64,000 nucleotides of DNA from Ehretia macrophylla (taxonomy: Eukaryota > Streptophyta > Magnoliopsida > Boraginales > Ehretiaceae), in assembly GCA_037974665.1 (NCBI GenBank), contig CM075764.1, positions 88,840,825-88,904,824 of the forward strand, written 5' to 3'. Positions within the stretch are counted from its first letter, which is position 1, and every line of letters begins with the position of its first letter. The notes beneath the pieces are model-generated. The model searched no databases and was not told where the DNA came from. It was given only the letters and a program-made list of their open reading frames with translations. The position numbers were made by a program, and so were the translations under genes. Below are positions 46,616-58,838 of this stretch, piece by piece.

Positions 46616-48807
46616 TGTGACGCCTCGATTCCTCGCGAAACTAGGAACCGCTAAAATGACCCGATCCAAACCCGAGGCACGAATACGAGGGAAAACAGAC
46701 AAAATTTCCCCTGTATTTAGGTCAACCAACACTTGCTTAAACCACTCAACATCCAAGAATTCACAATAATAAAAGCATAATGGGCTCGACATTACATCAA
46801 CTCTTTAACATTACAACCCAACATAATACATTACAAAGTATGACTAACAAGATCATTACATACATCTCTACATTGATTCTTATACTCGTTACATTCTTTT
46901 GACCAAAATCATAAACTAACACATAAGTCATAGTTATACTTCTCTTGCACTTAGCCAAGTCCTCGGGTTCACCTGTAGCATACAAAAATGAGGATGAGCT
47001 AAACAGGCTCAGTGAGGAACAACTCGGTAGTTTTGGAAACCTTATCTCGAAACTCTTTCGCACGTTGGATAACATATCATATAGAAAATCAAGTATTTCA
47101 CTCTTTCATAGACACTTTGAGAACTCAAGTTAACTTACACATTGTGAAACACTAGCTTATACGAAGATACACGTACGCATTCATTTATGAGATATATCGT
47201 TTTAACACATAAGGGAAGAGAATACAATACCCCTTGTTGTTGCACGAAGCCTCGCTATCACGAACAAGTAACATGAAACACCTAAATACTAACGCATCCA
47301 GCCTTGTCATTCCCATTTGTGCACTCCAGAAGTACACGGTGCTACGACCCAAACTCAAAATGATATACTCGGATCATACGAGAAGGGAATTGCGTATGGT
47401 AGTCAAGTTAATACCGGTTAGACCTTATGCCGCCTTAGTATTCCAAAACGCTACCATCGCTCAAGGTTTGCAACCCTTCGCATTGCTTACACACATGCAT
47501 GCACATATAACACATAGTTTGCATTCGTATTCACATTGCAACACATCTCCTTTAATCACGTTTCACGTACTTATGACACAAGAAGGTTGTCACGCATTCA
47601 CGTTAATCATTTAACATCGCATTAAATAAGTAACCACGTAAAGATAGGTGCACAACACATTTAGGCATAAAGTGACCACTATAAACACATAGCTACGCAA
47701 TGGTCCAAATTAATCAATTCAACTACCTATCTTCCTGACCTCCAAATGATCTAATTTTTATATATAATTAAAGTTCATCGAAAGTAGATAACTCTAGAAT
47801 CAAACCAAACTCAATTCGGAGTTAAAATGAATGAGATATGGCCTCCGAAAAAGTATTGTGCAAAGCTAAAAAACCAAGCCGAAGCCTCGCCAGTGGACGA
47901 GAGGTCCTCCATCGGTCGACCAGTTGGGGGGGAGGGGGAGGGGGTAGTCCGGTCGTGCCAATTCTGTTAGTGAACGCTACAGTGCAACAAATGCACGAAT
48001 TTTTCTTTTCTTGCTTCTTTTGCTATGCCAATCCAAGCTATAAACATCTTCAACATAAATTTAACAAGAACACCATGAACACCAAGCTAGCAACATATAT
48101 TCACCAATAACCAGATCATTCATCTCCAAAACACAATAAACTCAAGAACACATAAATGGCTCATCAACTCCATTTTTTTTTTTATAGAATCAACTACAAC
48201 AAGCATCAAGAATACATGCTCAAGCATTAACATCACCAAATAAGCATAAACATGCAAGAACATGAAATTTCCTCACCTTAGAAAATGTTAAAACAAGACA
48301 AAGTAATCTGATAGAAAGCTTGCACAAGTTGAGGAGAGTTCAAATTTACAAAATTAGCTCTTGGTTCAACTTCTAACTACCTCAAATGGACTAAAATGCA
48401 AGAGAACACTATTTATCCTCCTCCTTTGTTCACACGCAGGAACTAGGGCTTCTCTTTGCAATTTTGCTGAATTGTTTGCTATTTATAATATTGGCTAAGT
48501 GGTCAAATAATGGTCAAACAACCTAGGTGAAAAATGACTAAATTGCCTAGCTATTTTCATCCTATTACAATTTTACCCTTAATAAATATCCTAAATTGCT
48601 AATTATTAGAAACTCTTGATATTTTGCTCATATTACCCTTCTACCCTTTCTAGAAGATTGGCCAATGTGAAAAGACTATTTTACCCTTATAGCAATTATA
48701 GGCGAAATGCACTCAAAATCATGTAGAATATAAGTTTGAATGCACAGATAAGTTCAAGCAAATGAAATGAGCAATTTAAATATATTTGATGCATCTTGGG
48801 CCTCACA
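46616..48807 (-). repeat. Left (3') LTR of the Gypsy-like element
   Basis: It is 2192 bp and matches 51284-53459 along its length. A G-rich/C-rich purine run near 47926-47945 differs in length between the two LTRs. Confidence 0.88.
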
Positions 48808-48817
48808 TTTTCCCTTC
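48808..48817 (-). other. Polypurine tract of the Gypsy-like element
   Basis: On the minus strand GAAGGGAAAA directly precedes the 3' LTR. Confidence 0.6.
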
Positions 48818-51267
48818 ATTAAGAAAATTGCGCCCTCGCAATTCTTCCTCCTCTGCACTACACCAAAACTGTTGTTCAAATTGATCCCGACTCTCTCAAG
48901 TAGTCTCTTCAATACCATGATAAAGCCACAGTACTTTTAACCATTGGGATCTCTTTCGAACGCAACTTTCGAACTGATCTAGAATACGCATAGGACGCTC
49001 CTGATAAGTCAAATCACTACTAAGCTCCAGCGGTTCTGGCTGAAGAACATAAGAAGAATCTGGATGATACACCACCGCATAAATATGTAATAGACATCAA
49101 AACTTTGAAAAGAATCAGCGAGAAACCCATAGACAAACCAACTTGTCTAATCCACAAATAGAAATCTTATAACTATAGAACTCCGACTCCAAAACAATAC
49201 TCTGCCAAGGGATACTATCATCAGAATTCAAACTTACTAAGTTGGCACATAATGAATACTGTTGGAGCTTCTGCAAGCTAGATGAAATGTTGTTCACATT
49301 CAGTTCAATCTTGAAATAAACAAGAATACTATCAAATGAAAATACCCTCCAATAAGAATACATTCAACGGAGATTACCGTCAAATAAGAATACCAAGATT
49401 AGAGAACACTATCAACATGAATGCTTCCAAATAGCCACCACTGTGGCATACTGAATAAGAGTTCCAACCAAGATTACTCGAAGAAGAATACTCACGTAGA
49501 AATCCTAAAGAAAATACCGAATAACGATCCCTGATAAGAATGCCATGAAGAATACCAAGCACAACCTCAAGTGAGAATACCCGAATACCAACGGTTGAAT
49601 ACTGATATGGTCACTTATACGCAATTACGGAATACAAAAGGAAAATATTGATAAGGGATGCTGAATACCAAATGAGAGTCTCAATAAGAACACCAATTGA
49701 AAGTACCCATTAAGAATCCTGGATAAGAATACCGCCGTGGAATATCGAGTACAACTTCAATGAGAATACCCAAATACGAATATTATTCAGGAAATCTCAA
49801 CTAGAACACCAAGTAAATATCAGATGAGAAGTCCTATGTAAGAAAGCCAAATAAAGACTCTGTCAATAATACCATAAAAGAGTGCCGAAGAAGAACCCCA
49901 ATGAAGAACACCAAAGAATCACCAATCAAGACTTCTGAATAAGGGTTCCTATAGTCCTTTCATAGTTGTAGAGTGTTATCTTCGTTCATCCCAAATAACA
50001 CAAGTGCCTTATGATACTTCGCCAGTCAAACATGCTCAAAATAATCCCGGAATCTCGAATAGGAAGTAGATTAAAATCACAACAATTCTTAGTCCTTAAT
50101 CGAGATTTCTCATGAATGCACATTTGCTAACATACCAATCCTAAAAGTTATAAGCTATCTTATCAACTTGTATACCAACACATTGCACTCAAGGATTATG
50201 ATAGAAGAATGCATAACACAGAGATCAACAATACTTTAACCATCTGGTTTAAACTCTGAATCTACCTTCAAGTGTGGTTGCTGAATCACGGCAAATCCTA
50301 TTGATCGGTAGTACAAGTTCTGGCCGGTTCACATGTGCAAGTATAACTCCTGCTAGCCTATTCTGGGTACCTTTGAATCTAGGTTGAAACCTCCGGCAAG
50401 CCCTCGCACGATGTTGATCACTCCCACATTCGATGCATCTCCCTGATTTCCTCAAACAATGAGACTCAAGATAGCCTCTGCACTTACAGAAGGCACAAGA
50501 TGGAGTTGAAGTATTAGCACCATTACCCTGTTGTGGTCTTGTAATAATCGGCCTAATTTGCCTCTGAAGCTGACTCTACCGACTTTGAGGGTGGAAATAT
50601 CTCTGTTGGCCTTGGTGCTGAAAAGGCCTCCAACTCACCTGACTCAACCTTGTTCTTTCTTCATTCTTCCATTCCTCAACTCTTGTTGCAGCGAAAAGAG
50701 CTTCACCATGAGTGGAAAATTGAAAGAAAGCCAAGTTGTTACGAATTTCTGGCTTCAGCCCTCGAACAAATCTATGGATTCTCTATTCAATGGTTTAAAC
50801 CATTCCGAGGGCATAATGTGATAGTTGAGTAAACCGGGCTTCATACTGTGCAATTGATAAATCTCATTGCTTAAAGGTCATGAACTCATTCCTTCGAAGT
50901 CTTACCTTGATTCCCATAGTTATTGTAGCCATCTTTACTTCACCAAAGAACCATTCATGATATAGCATGTATGCAATTTAAACGACATGAAAAACAAGTA
51001 TAATATAATGCACAAGTGAATACATAGAAAGTAAACATATCATAGTTAGTACATAGAAGACAAATATATCATAACAAACACTTACCACGTAATTCACATT
51101 GATCACATAAGACAAATCGATCGTATAAAACACGTTGTTCACATTGGGTACCCTTAACAAATACTAAACATGTTACACATAGTTCACTTAACACACTTTG
51201 CATGCACTCGCTCAAGGGTTGCTACCCGATAGACCGAAGATCCTAACCCGGCTTATGAGCTATCTAA
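48818..51267 (-). other. Internal region of the Gypsy-like element
   Basis: There is a gag-like remnant at about 50.2-50.8 kb with one zinc knuckle. The part at 48.9-50.0 kb is rich in short repeats of GAATACC and AAGAATACC and shows no recognisable domain. Treated as a fossil. Confidence 0.6.
49330..49960. repeat. GAATACC-type short-repeat tract inside the Gypsy-like element
   Basis: AAGAATACC, GAGAATACC and GAATACCGAATA-like variants recur every 20-40 bases, giving an irregular minisatellite in the place where pol would normally lie. Confidence 0.5.
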
Positions 51268-51279
51268 GCTCTGATACCA
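51268..51279 (-). other. Primer-binding site of the Gypsy-like element
   Basis: On the minus strand it reads TGGTATCAGAGC, complementary to the 3' end of initiator methionine tRNA, a few bases inside the right LTR. This fixes the element's orientation. Confidence 0.8.
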
Positions 51280-51283
51280 AAAA

Positions 51284-53459
51284 TGTGACGCCCTGATTCC
51301 TTGCAAAACCAGGAACCGCTAAAATGACCCAATCCAAACCCGAGGTACGAATATGAGAGAAAACGAACAAAATTTTCTCTGTACTTAGGTCAACCAACAC
51401 TTGCTTAAACCATTCAACATCCAAACATTCACAATAATAAAAGCATAGTGGGCTCGACATTACATAAACTCTTTAACATTACAACCCAACATAACGCATT
51501 ACAAAGTATGACTAACAAGATCATTACATACATCTTTACATTGATTCTTATACTCATTACATTCTCTTGACCAAAATCATAAACTAACACATAAGTCATA
51601 GTTATACTTCTCTTGCACTTAGCCATGTCCTCGGGTTCACCTGTAGCATGCAAAAATGAGGATGAGCTAAACAAGCTCAGTGAGGAACAACTCGGTAGTT
51701 TTCGAAACCTTATCTTGAAACTCTTTCGCACGTTGGACAACATATCATATAGAAAATCAAGTATGTCACTCTTTCATAGACACTTTGAGAACTCAAGTTA
51801 ACTTACACATTGTGAAACACTAGCTTACACGAAGATACATGTACGCATTCATTTATGAGATATATCGCTTTAACACATAAGGGAAGATAATACAATACCC
51901 CTTGTTGTTGCACGAAGCCTCGCTATCACGAACAAATAACATGAAACACCTAAATACTAATGCATCCAGCCTTGTCACTCCCACTTGTGCACTTTGAAAG
52001 TACACGGTGCTACGACCCAAACTCAAAAAGATATACGCGGATCATACAAGAAGGGAATTGTGTATGGTAGTCAAGTTAATACCGACTAGACCTTATGCTG
52101 CCTCAGTATTCCAAGACGCTACCATCGTTCAAGGTTTGCAACCCTTCGCATCGCTTACACACATGCATGCACATATAACACATAGTTCGCATTCGCATTC
52201 ACATTACAACATATCTCCTTTAATCACGTTTCACGTACTTATGACACAAGAAGGTTGTCACACATTCACGTTAATCATTTAACATTGCATTAAATAAGTA
52301 TCCACGTAAAGATAGGTGCACAACACATTTAGGCATAAAATGATCACTATAAACACATAGCTACGCAATGGTCCAAATTAATCAATTCATCTACCTATCT
52401 TCCCAACCTCCAAATGATCTAATTTTTATATATAATTAAAGTTCATCGAAAGCAGATAACTCTAGAATCAAACAAAACTCAATTCGGAGTTAAAATGAAT
52501 GAGATATGGCCTCCGAAAAAGTATTGCGCAAAGCTAAAAAACCAAGCCGAAGCCTCGCCAGCGGACGAGAGGTCCTCCACCCGTTGACCGGGGGGGGGGG
52601 GGGGGGGGGGGGAGATAGTCCGGTCGTGTGCAACAAATGCATGAATTTTCCTTTTCTTGCTTCTTTTGCTATGCCAATCAAAGCTATAAACATCTTCAAC
52701 AATAAATTCAACAAGAACACCATGAACACCAAGCTAGCAACATATATTCACCAATAACCAAATCATTCATCTCCAAAACAACAATAAACTCAAGAACACA
52801 TAAATGGCTCATCAACTCCATATTTTTTTTTTATATAGAATCAACTACAACAAGCATCAAGAACACATGCTCAAGCATTAACATCACCAAATAAGCATAA
52901 ACATGCAAGAACATGAAATTTTCTCACCTTAGAAAATGTTGAAACAAGACAAAGTAATCCGATAGAAAGCTTGCACAAGTTGAGGAGAGTTTAAATCTAC
53001 AATATCAACTATTGGTTCAACTTTTAACTACCTCAAATGGACTAAAATTCAAGAAAACACTATTTATCCTCCTCCTCTCTTCATACGCAGGAACTGGGGC
53101 TTCTCTTTGCAATTTTGCTGAATTGTTTGCTATTTATAATATTGGCTAAGTGGTCAAATAATGGTCAAACAACTTAGGAGAAAAATGACTAAATTGCCTA
53201 GCTATTTTCATCATATTACCATTTTACCCTTAATAAATATCCTAAATTGCTAATTACCAGAAACTCTTGATATTTTGCTCATATTACCCTTCCACCCTTT
53301 CTAGAAGATTGGCCAATATGAAAAGACTATTTTACCCTTCTAGCAATTTATAGGCGAAATGTACTCAAAATCATGTAGAAAATAAGTTTGAATACACAGA
53401 TAAGTTCAAGCAAATGAAATGAGCAATTTAAATATGTTTGATGCATCTTAGGCCTCACA
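51284..53459 (-). repeat. Right (5') LTR of the Gypsy-like element
   Basis: It is 2176 bp, paired with 46616-48807. It contains a long poly-G run at about 52590-52612. Confidence 0.88.
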
Positions 53460-53464
53460 ACCTA

Positions 53465-54770
53465 CAACGTAATAAACTTCACTTGAGATGCTAGTTTTCC
53501 AAATAAAAATAAACTTAGTCCGTATTTTATTAGCGTGCGTATTTTAATAGAGAAATCTCCTACGAAGTCATTAGCCGTTTAAATCGAAGTTATCATGTCC
53601 TCACTTAACATTGCGTTAATATTAATAAACGTTCAATCTAGGGGTCCAAAAACTCTCGTATTGTGTCTAAACTTCATAAACATGAAAAATATAAAGATAT
53701 AAATACGCTTTAATACGTTGTTTGTACCTATTAACAAGTTCGAATTCATACCATTAGGGGTCCGTAGCCCATCTGTGACTATTGGCTACGGATGGGCTAC
53801 GGATTTCATTTTTACATTGCCACAGATGGGCTACGGACTTTAAGATAAAAATGATGTTTATCGGTTTTAATTTGAATTACAAAATTTTGATTGCACCTAC
53901 AACGTAATAAACTTCACTTGAGATACTAGTTTTCCAAATAAAAATAAACTTAGTCCGTATTTTATTATCGTGCGTATTTTATTAGAAAAATCTTTGACGA
54001 AGTCATTAGCCATTTAAATCGAAGTTATCATGTCCTCACTTAACATTGCATTAATGTTAATACACGTTCAATATAAGGGTCCAAAAACTCTCACATTCTG
54101 TCTAAACTTCATAAACATGAAAAATATAAAGATATAAACACGCTTTAATACGTTGTTCATACCTATTAACAAGTTAGAATTCATACTATTAGGGGTCCGT
54201 AGCCCATCCGTGGCAATTGGCTACAGATTGGCTATGGATTTCATTTTTCCGTAGCCCATCCGTAGCCAATCGCCACGGATGGGCTACGGACTTTCAGAAA
54301 AAAAAAAATGAGGTTTTTCGATTTTAATTTAAATTATAGAATTTTGATTGCACCAACAACGTAGTAACTTAACTGGAGTTGAAAAATTTTCAAATAAAAA
54401 TAAACTTGGTCCGTATTTCATTAATGTGCATACTTTTATAGAGAAATCAATTGCCGTTTAAATTGAACTTATCATGTTTTCACTTAATATTGCGTTAATG
54501 TTAATAACCGTTCAGTCTAGAAGTCAAAAAACTTTCACATTGTGTCTAAACTTCATAAACGAGAAAAATATGAAGATATTAAAATATTTTAATATGTTGT
54601 TCCTACCTATTAACAAGTTATAATACATATTATTAGTTGTCCATAGACTAGCAGTAGCCAATTGGCTACTGCTGGGCTATGGACTGGAACGCTTCTGTAG
54701 CCCAACAATAGCCAATTGACTACTGCTAAGCTATGGAATTCAACAAAAAATTGAAGTTTATCATTTCTAA
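53465..54770. repeat. Continuation of the CACTA-A tandem array
   Basis: Further units of about 445 bp have marker ATTCATACYATTAGG at about 53746 and 54179 and a diverged unit near 54625. It is colinear with 1-840 of copy 1 from about 53927. Confidence 0.75.
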
Positions 54771-55080
54771 TTTTTAATTATGAATTTTTTATTGTACTTA
54801 CAACGTAGTAATTTCACTTGAATTGCAAATTTTTCAATTAAAAATAAACTTGGTCCGTATTTGATTAACGTGCGTACTTTTATAGAGAAATCAATTGGCT
54901 AATACAAACTTAAGTTAAATTAAACTAAACCTATCATATATATAAGTATATATAAACTTTAAAAAAAAATAACTAAATTAAATAAGCCTATGAATATTGC
55001 AAAAACATAAATTTGGGATGTTTTAGAAAGGAGAAATTTTTTTTAAAAAAATTACAAAAATTTAAATAAAAAAAAAAACT

Positions 55081-55172
55081 TGGCCGGCCGAAGGGCCCGC
55101 CGGCCGACAGGTGTCGGTGTAGCCAGAAGGCCTACTGGAGGGCCCGCCGGATGACCTACTAGCTTTTCGGCG
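55081..55172. other. GC-rich island of CACTA-A (copy 2)
   Basis: Shorter relative of 1146-1265, again between an A-rich and a T-rich run, with GGGCCCGCCGGCCGACAGG-like sequence. Confidence 0.58.
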
Positions 55173-55354
55173 AAACAAATTTTTTTTTTTTAATTTTTTT
55201 ATGGCTACGCAAACCCGTAGCCATTCCATCGCCCACGTTTTTTTTCCAGATACAACTACGAAATGTTTTTCAAGTTTTTTCATTTCCCTCTACTTTTTTT
55301 CCCTCTCTTCTCTCTCTCTACGAAATTTTCTTTATCTTCTCTCTAAGGCAGTAC

Positions 55355-55500
55355 CATCAAGCACCATGGCTACTATCACCACTACCAAATGCACTATCAC
55401 CACCACCAACCACCACCAACCATCACCATGGGCGCCACTAACACTACCAACACCACCAAGGGTACCATCACCACTACCAAGGGCACTATCACCATAACCA
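55355..55500 (+). repeat. ACC/ATC-rich tract of CACTA-A (copy 2)
   Basis: The same triplet tract as 1450-1580 but with about 15-25 more bases of CACCACCAACC units. It is followed by CTATAGGTAAATAGTT near 55521. Confidence 0.45.
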
Positions 55501-55759
55501 CCATCTCCTTTTCTCTTTTCTATAGGTAAATAGTTTAAGGTTTATATTTCCCTTCTTTTTTGTCTACTATACACATATGTATATATATGTGTGTGTGTAT
55601 ATATATGTATGTGTGTGTGAATTTTAGATTTTTATTTGTTCAATCTATAGTTTTTGTATTTAATTTTATGTTTATTTCTAATTTTATTTAGTGATATTTG
55701 ACATAAATATTTGATATTATATTTGGCATAAATATTGTGTCAATTAAAAATGTTGTATT

Positions 55760-56795
55760 GTAGTCATATTTGGTTGTGCAATATGAAATGTTATTTGGTA
55801 GTACAATATACTACTTAAATATTTTGGGCCTTTAGTGTTAAATTGGGCTATGAATTCACATGTTAGGTTATTTATTATGAAGTAAATGTGAAGTACATGT
55901 GTAGAATGTTGTTAAAAGTTAGAGACTTTATGTTGGTGTTGTTGTTTGATGCAGTTGTATAATATGTTGAATATATGTTTGATAAAATGCTTGAATGAGT
56001 GTTTTTAGCCTACATACATTGCATACAACATATATACATGATACATGCTTGCAAAATAAGGCCTAAAGTTGGAATCTTGTAAATTTCCTTGGATTTCAAA
56101 TGGAAATGTGACTTGTTTATGTTATTAGCTAGTTAGATTGCTAAAAATGATTACCAAGTGAACTTAATGGTGCTCTCGTACAAGTTAATTGCTAACGGAA
56201 ATTAGGTAAAATATGTGTGAATGCTATAAGTAGTAGCGTATTTTGCTATCACTAGATTTGTGAAACGATTGAATTATTAGTTGTGAATGCTTTATGAGTT
56301 ATATTGAATTAAACGATTGGATTATGATATTTTGCAAGTTTTATAGTTCGTTTTTCAACAAAGTTCCATTATGCACATGTTAGATCATAGCTTTTGACTT
56401 ATGGAAATCAAAGAGTTTAGTTGCAAGTTTATGAATCACTTTGGAAATGTAACTAAAGCATACTTAGCTTATTTTGAACTTAGAAAGTATTTGCTTCATG
56501 GATTGTAATTCATCTTGAGAAATTGTGAGTAAAGACAGGTCTAGATAATATTGTGAGACTTAGAAGCTTTCTACAACATGAAATTTAAATTACTTGGACT
56601 TGTAAATATTGCTAGGCTTATATAGACCTATTATGAAGAAATGTTGTGTTTAGCATGTTATGCATAAGCAAAGCTTCAAGAAGGTGTTCTTGTGTATTTG
56701 TTGTTGGCATTGAGTATAATTGTACAAGTGTTGGAATGTAGCCAATTAAGGGGAGACTTTGTCCGATTATTATCGCATTCGGTCGGGGCGTGACA
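55760..56795 (+). mobile_element. Candidate solo LTR remnant inside CACTA-A (copy 2)
   Basis: Duplicate of 1830-2868, ending in GGTCGGGGCGTGACA before the second ACC-rich tract. The left end is not resolved. It is a fossil. Confidence 0.33.
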
Positions 56796-57075
56796 CCATC
56801 AACACCAAGGATACCAACATCATCAAAGGTAATACAATATACTAGTTTATATTTGTTTGTGTATATATATATAATCTAAATTTTATTTGTAATTTATTGA
56901 TTGATTTATTTATTTATTTAATTTTTATTCGTCATCACTACCAAGGGCACCACCAAAGACATCACCAAGAGTACCACCCCCATCACCACTATCAAGGGCA
57001 TCATCAACACCACCAATGGCACCATCACTACCACCAACACCAAGAGCACCACTATCATATTCCTATCTCTATCTA
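56796..57075 (+). repeat. Second ACC-rich tract of CACTA-A (copy 2)
   Basis: CACCAAGGGCACCACC-type triplets encode a His/Gln/Tyr-rich run in one frame. It ends at CTATCTATAGGTAAATAG. Confidence 0.45.
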
Positions 57076-57354
57076 TAGGTAAATAGTTTAGAATTGAATA
57101 TGTACCACACTTATAGTTCAATATGTATATATGTTAATGCCGATAATATGTATATGTTAATGCCGATGTAGTGAATATGAAATGTTATTTGATTAGTGGT
57201 GCTATTATTTTATTATATGTGAAAATAATGAAGTCATGTGCTAATTTAGAGTTGAAATAATAGAGTTGAGTTCATTTAGAATTGAAATAATAGAGTCATG
57301 CTAATTTAGAATTGAATTAATAGAATCACGTGCTTATATGAAATTCTTTTGTTA

Positions 57355-57481
57355 AGTGATTTAGGATTGACTTTGTTGAGATTTAAAGAAAAAGTAGAGA
57401 ATGATCCATTCGAATATTTATCAAATTGGAAGGATGATGTTGGAGAAGATAATCATTCTTCATATGGAGTTGAGTGTTGTG
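57355..57481 (+). pseudogene. Captured LRR receptor-like kinase fragment in CACTA-A, copy 2
   Basis: The best-preserved copy is open through LTLLRFKEKVENDPFEYLSN, then WKDDVGEDN and YGVEC. In the relatives the first Cys-Ser-Trp of CSWxGVEC is expected where this reads SSYGVEC, so the cap motif is partly lost. Only the LRRNT_2 part is present. Confidence 0.65.
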
Positions 57482-57731
57482 GTATTGCAAGTACTATGTC
57501 CCTGTGTTTTCAAGCTTTTCTAAATGCATACTCAGTTGAGGAAATGTGACAGAACATTTTTCTTATATGTTTGACGATAAAATTATCCCTATTAAGGACT
57601 GTGGAGATTTGGCTTACAATGGTTCAAAATGTGGTAGAATTTCTCTTTTCTATATGAATGCATCAATTTTTTTCCAACTTGTATCCCTTTTTATGCGAAT
57701 GGCATTGGTGTTGCGAAAAATTATATATTAG
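57482..57731 (+). pseudogene. Unrecognised coding-like fragment, copy 2
   Basis: From 57546 it reads TEHFSYMFDDKIIPIKDCGD and on through GSKCGRISLFYMN. It is homologous to 3608-3856, but the frame ends earlier. The family is not recognised. Confidence 0.4.
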
Positions 57732-58036
57732 AAGGGTAGATAATAAGGTAATTTCATACAAACGACACTTCCATACGCAAAACATTACTTAGGAGATTCA
57801 ATTATATTTTTTGCTAGAAGCCTTGGACTGATTCCAAGTTTCTTATTAATTATTTTCTCTTCTAACTCATGAGCTTTTGGTGTCTTTTTAATACTATTTC
57901 ACTGGTTAGATTGTGTCGGGAGAAGAAATTTGGCAATATATATATGTAGATGATGAATTTAATAAATTAAACTGCTCTAAATATCTTCAAGCAATATTTG
58001 TGTGTTATTTATGTATATTTGTTTGTGGTGTAATAG

Positions 58037-58123
58037 GAGATGACTTTGGAAGAGCATGAGAAAGTACAGAAAGAGAAAAGGAAAGTTTTGCAGGCATTAA
58101 AATCATGTGAGCGAGATGATTAG
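58037..58123 (+). pseudogene. Captured RGGA/HABP4-type tail in CACTA-A, copy 2
   Basis: An open 28-codon exon reads EMTLEEHEKVQKEKRKVLQA and ends SCERDD plus a stop. Its EKRK is closer to the RGGA consensus than copy 1 (EKMK). It is preceded by TGTAATAG, an acceptor. Confidence 0.67.
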
Positions 58124-58139
58124 AAGACAATAGTAGATC

Positions 58140-58838
58140 ATTTTAGTTTTTTTTTAAAATTAATATTATTTTTGTATTAGTTTTTTTTGTAAATATTATA
58201 AATATATTGTAAATATTAAAATTTTGTAAATAATAATTTGTATTTTTAATTTTTTTTGTTAATATAAATTTTTTATATTTATAATTGTTTTTATTTTTTT
58301 AAAATTAAATAATTAATTAAGGACGGAATACCTATGGCAATGTGCTGACAAAAGGCTACGGATATTTGGCGACAATTGGCTACCATAACAATCTGTAGTC
58401 ATGGACGACGGCTGATTTACAACCGAAATGGCTACTGCTTTGCTACGGACGTTAATAATTAATAATAAAATCAAAATTTTAGTTCGCTACGGATGGGCTA
58501 TGGATTGGCTACAGAAAAAGGTCTACCGATATTCTACGGATACTAATCTGTAGTTGTGGGCTACAGACGATTTACGACCGAAACGACTACGGATTTGCTA
58601 TGGACATTAATAATTAATTTAAAAAAAAAGTTGGCTACGGATTTGCTACGGCTATTTTGCTACGAAAGTTATAAAAAATAAATACAAATTAATTTTCGGA
58701 ATTGGCTATGGATGGACTACGGAATATCAAATTGGCGACGGGGCTTTTTATTACGGGCGGTATTCCGTAGCCTAGCGGTCGCCCGTCTCAACTTGGATAC
58801 TGCTATACTACGGATTTTGACCGTCACATCAGTTTTTT
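58140..58838. other. Right subterminal region of CACTA-A (copy 2)
   Basis: AT-rich for about 180 bases, then GGCTACGGATGGGCTACGG-like motifs to the terminus. No gene. Confidence 0.6.

Larger units (their letters stand above)
46616..53459 (-). mobile_element. Gypsy-like LTR element nested in the CACTA-A array, broken
   Basis: It has LTRs of about 2.18 kb beginning TGTGA and ending TCACA, with 5-bp target duplications ACCTA (46611-46615 and 53460-53464). It lies on the minus strand: the primer-binding site is beside the right LTR and the polypurine tract beside the left LTR. The interior is only about 2.5 kb and shows a gag-type CCHC zinc knuckle (CIECGSDQHRARAC) but no protease, reverse transcriptase, RNase H or integrase. 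It is therefore a non-autonomous fossil. Sampled LTR stretches differ by roughly 5%, many of them C/T or G/A changes, so it is clearly older than the Copia element at 21846. Gypsy assignment rests on LTR style, zinc knuckle and primer type. Confidence 0.88.

Noticed and set aside
47838-48110. Short plus-strand ORFs in the long LTRs (also near 46797-47133, 51429-51801 and 52506-52757)
   Set aside because: They occur in LTR sequence on both strands and without domain motifs. Presence in both LTRs follows from LTR identity, not from coding constraint.
52585-52614. Poly-G run as a meaningful structure
   Set aside because: Its length differs strongly between the two LTRs of the same element (compare 47926-47945). 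It is most simply slippage or an assembly-sensitive homopolymer.
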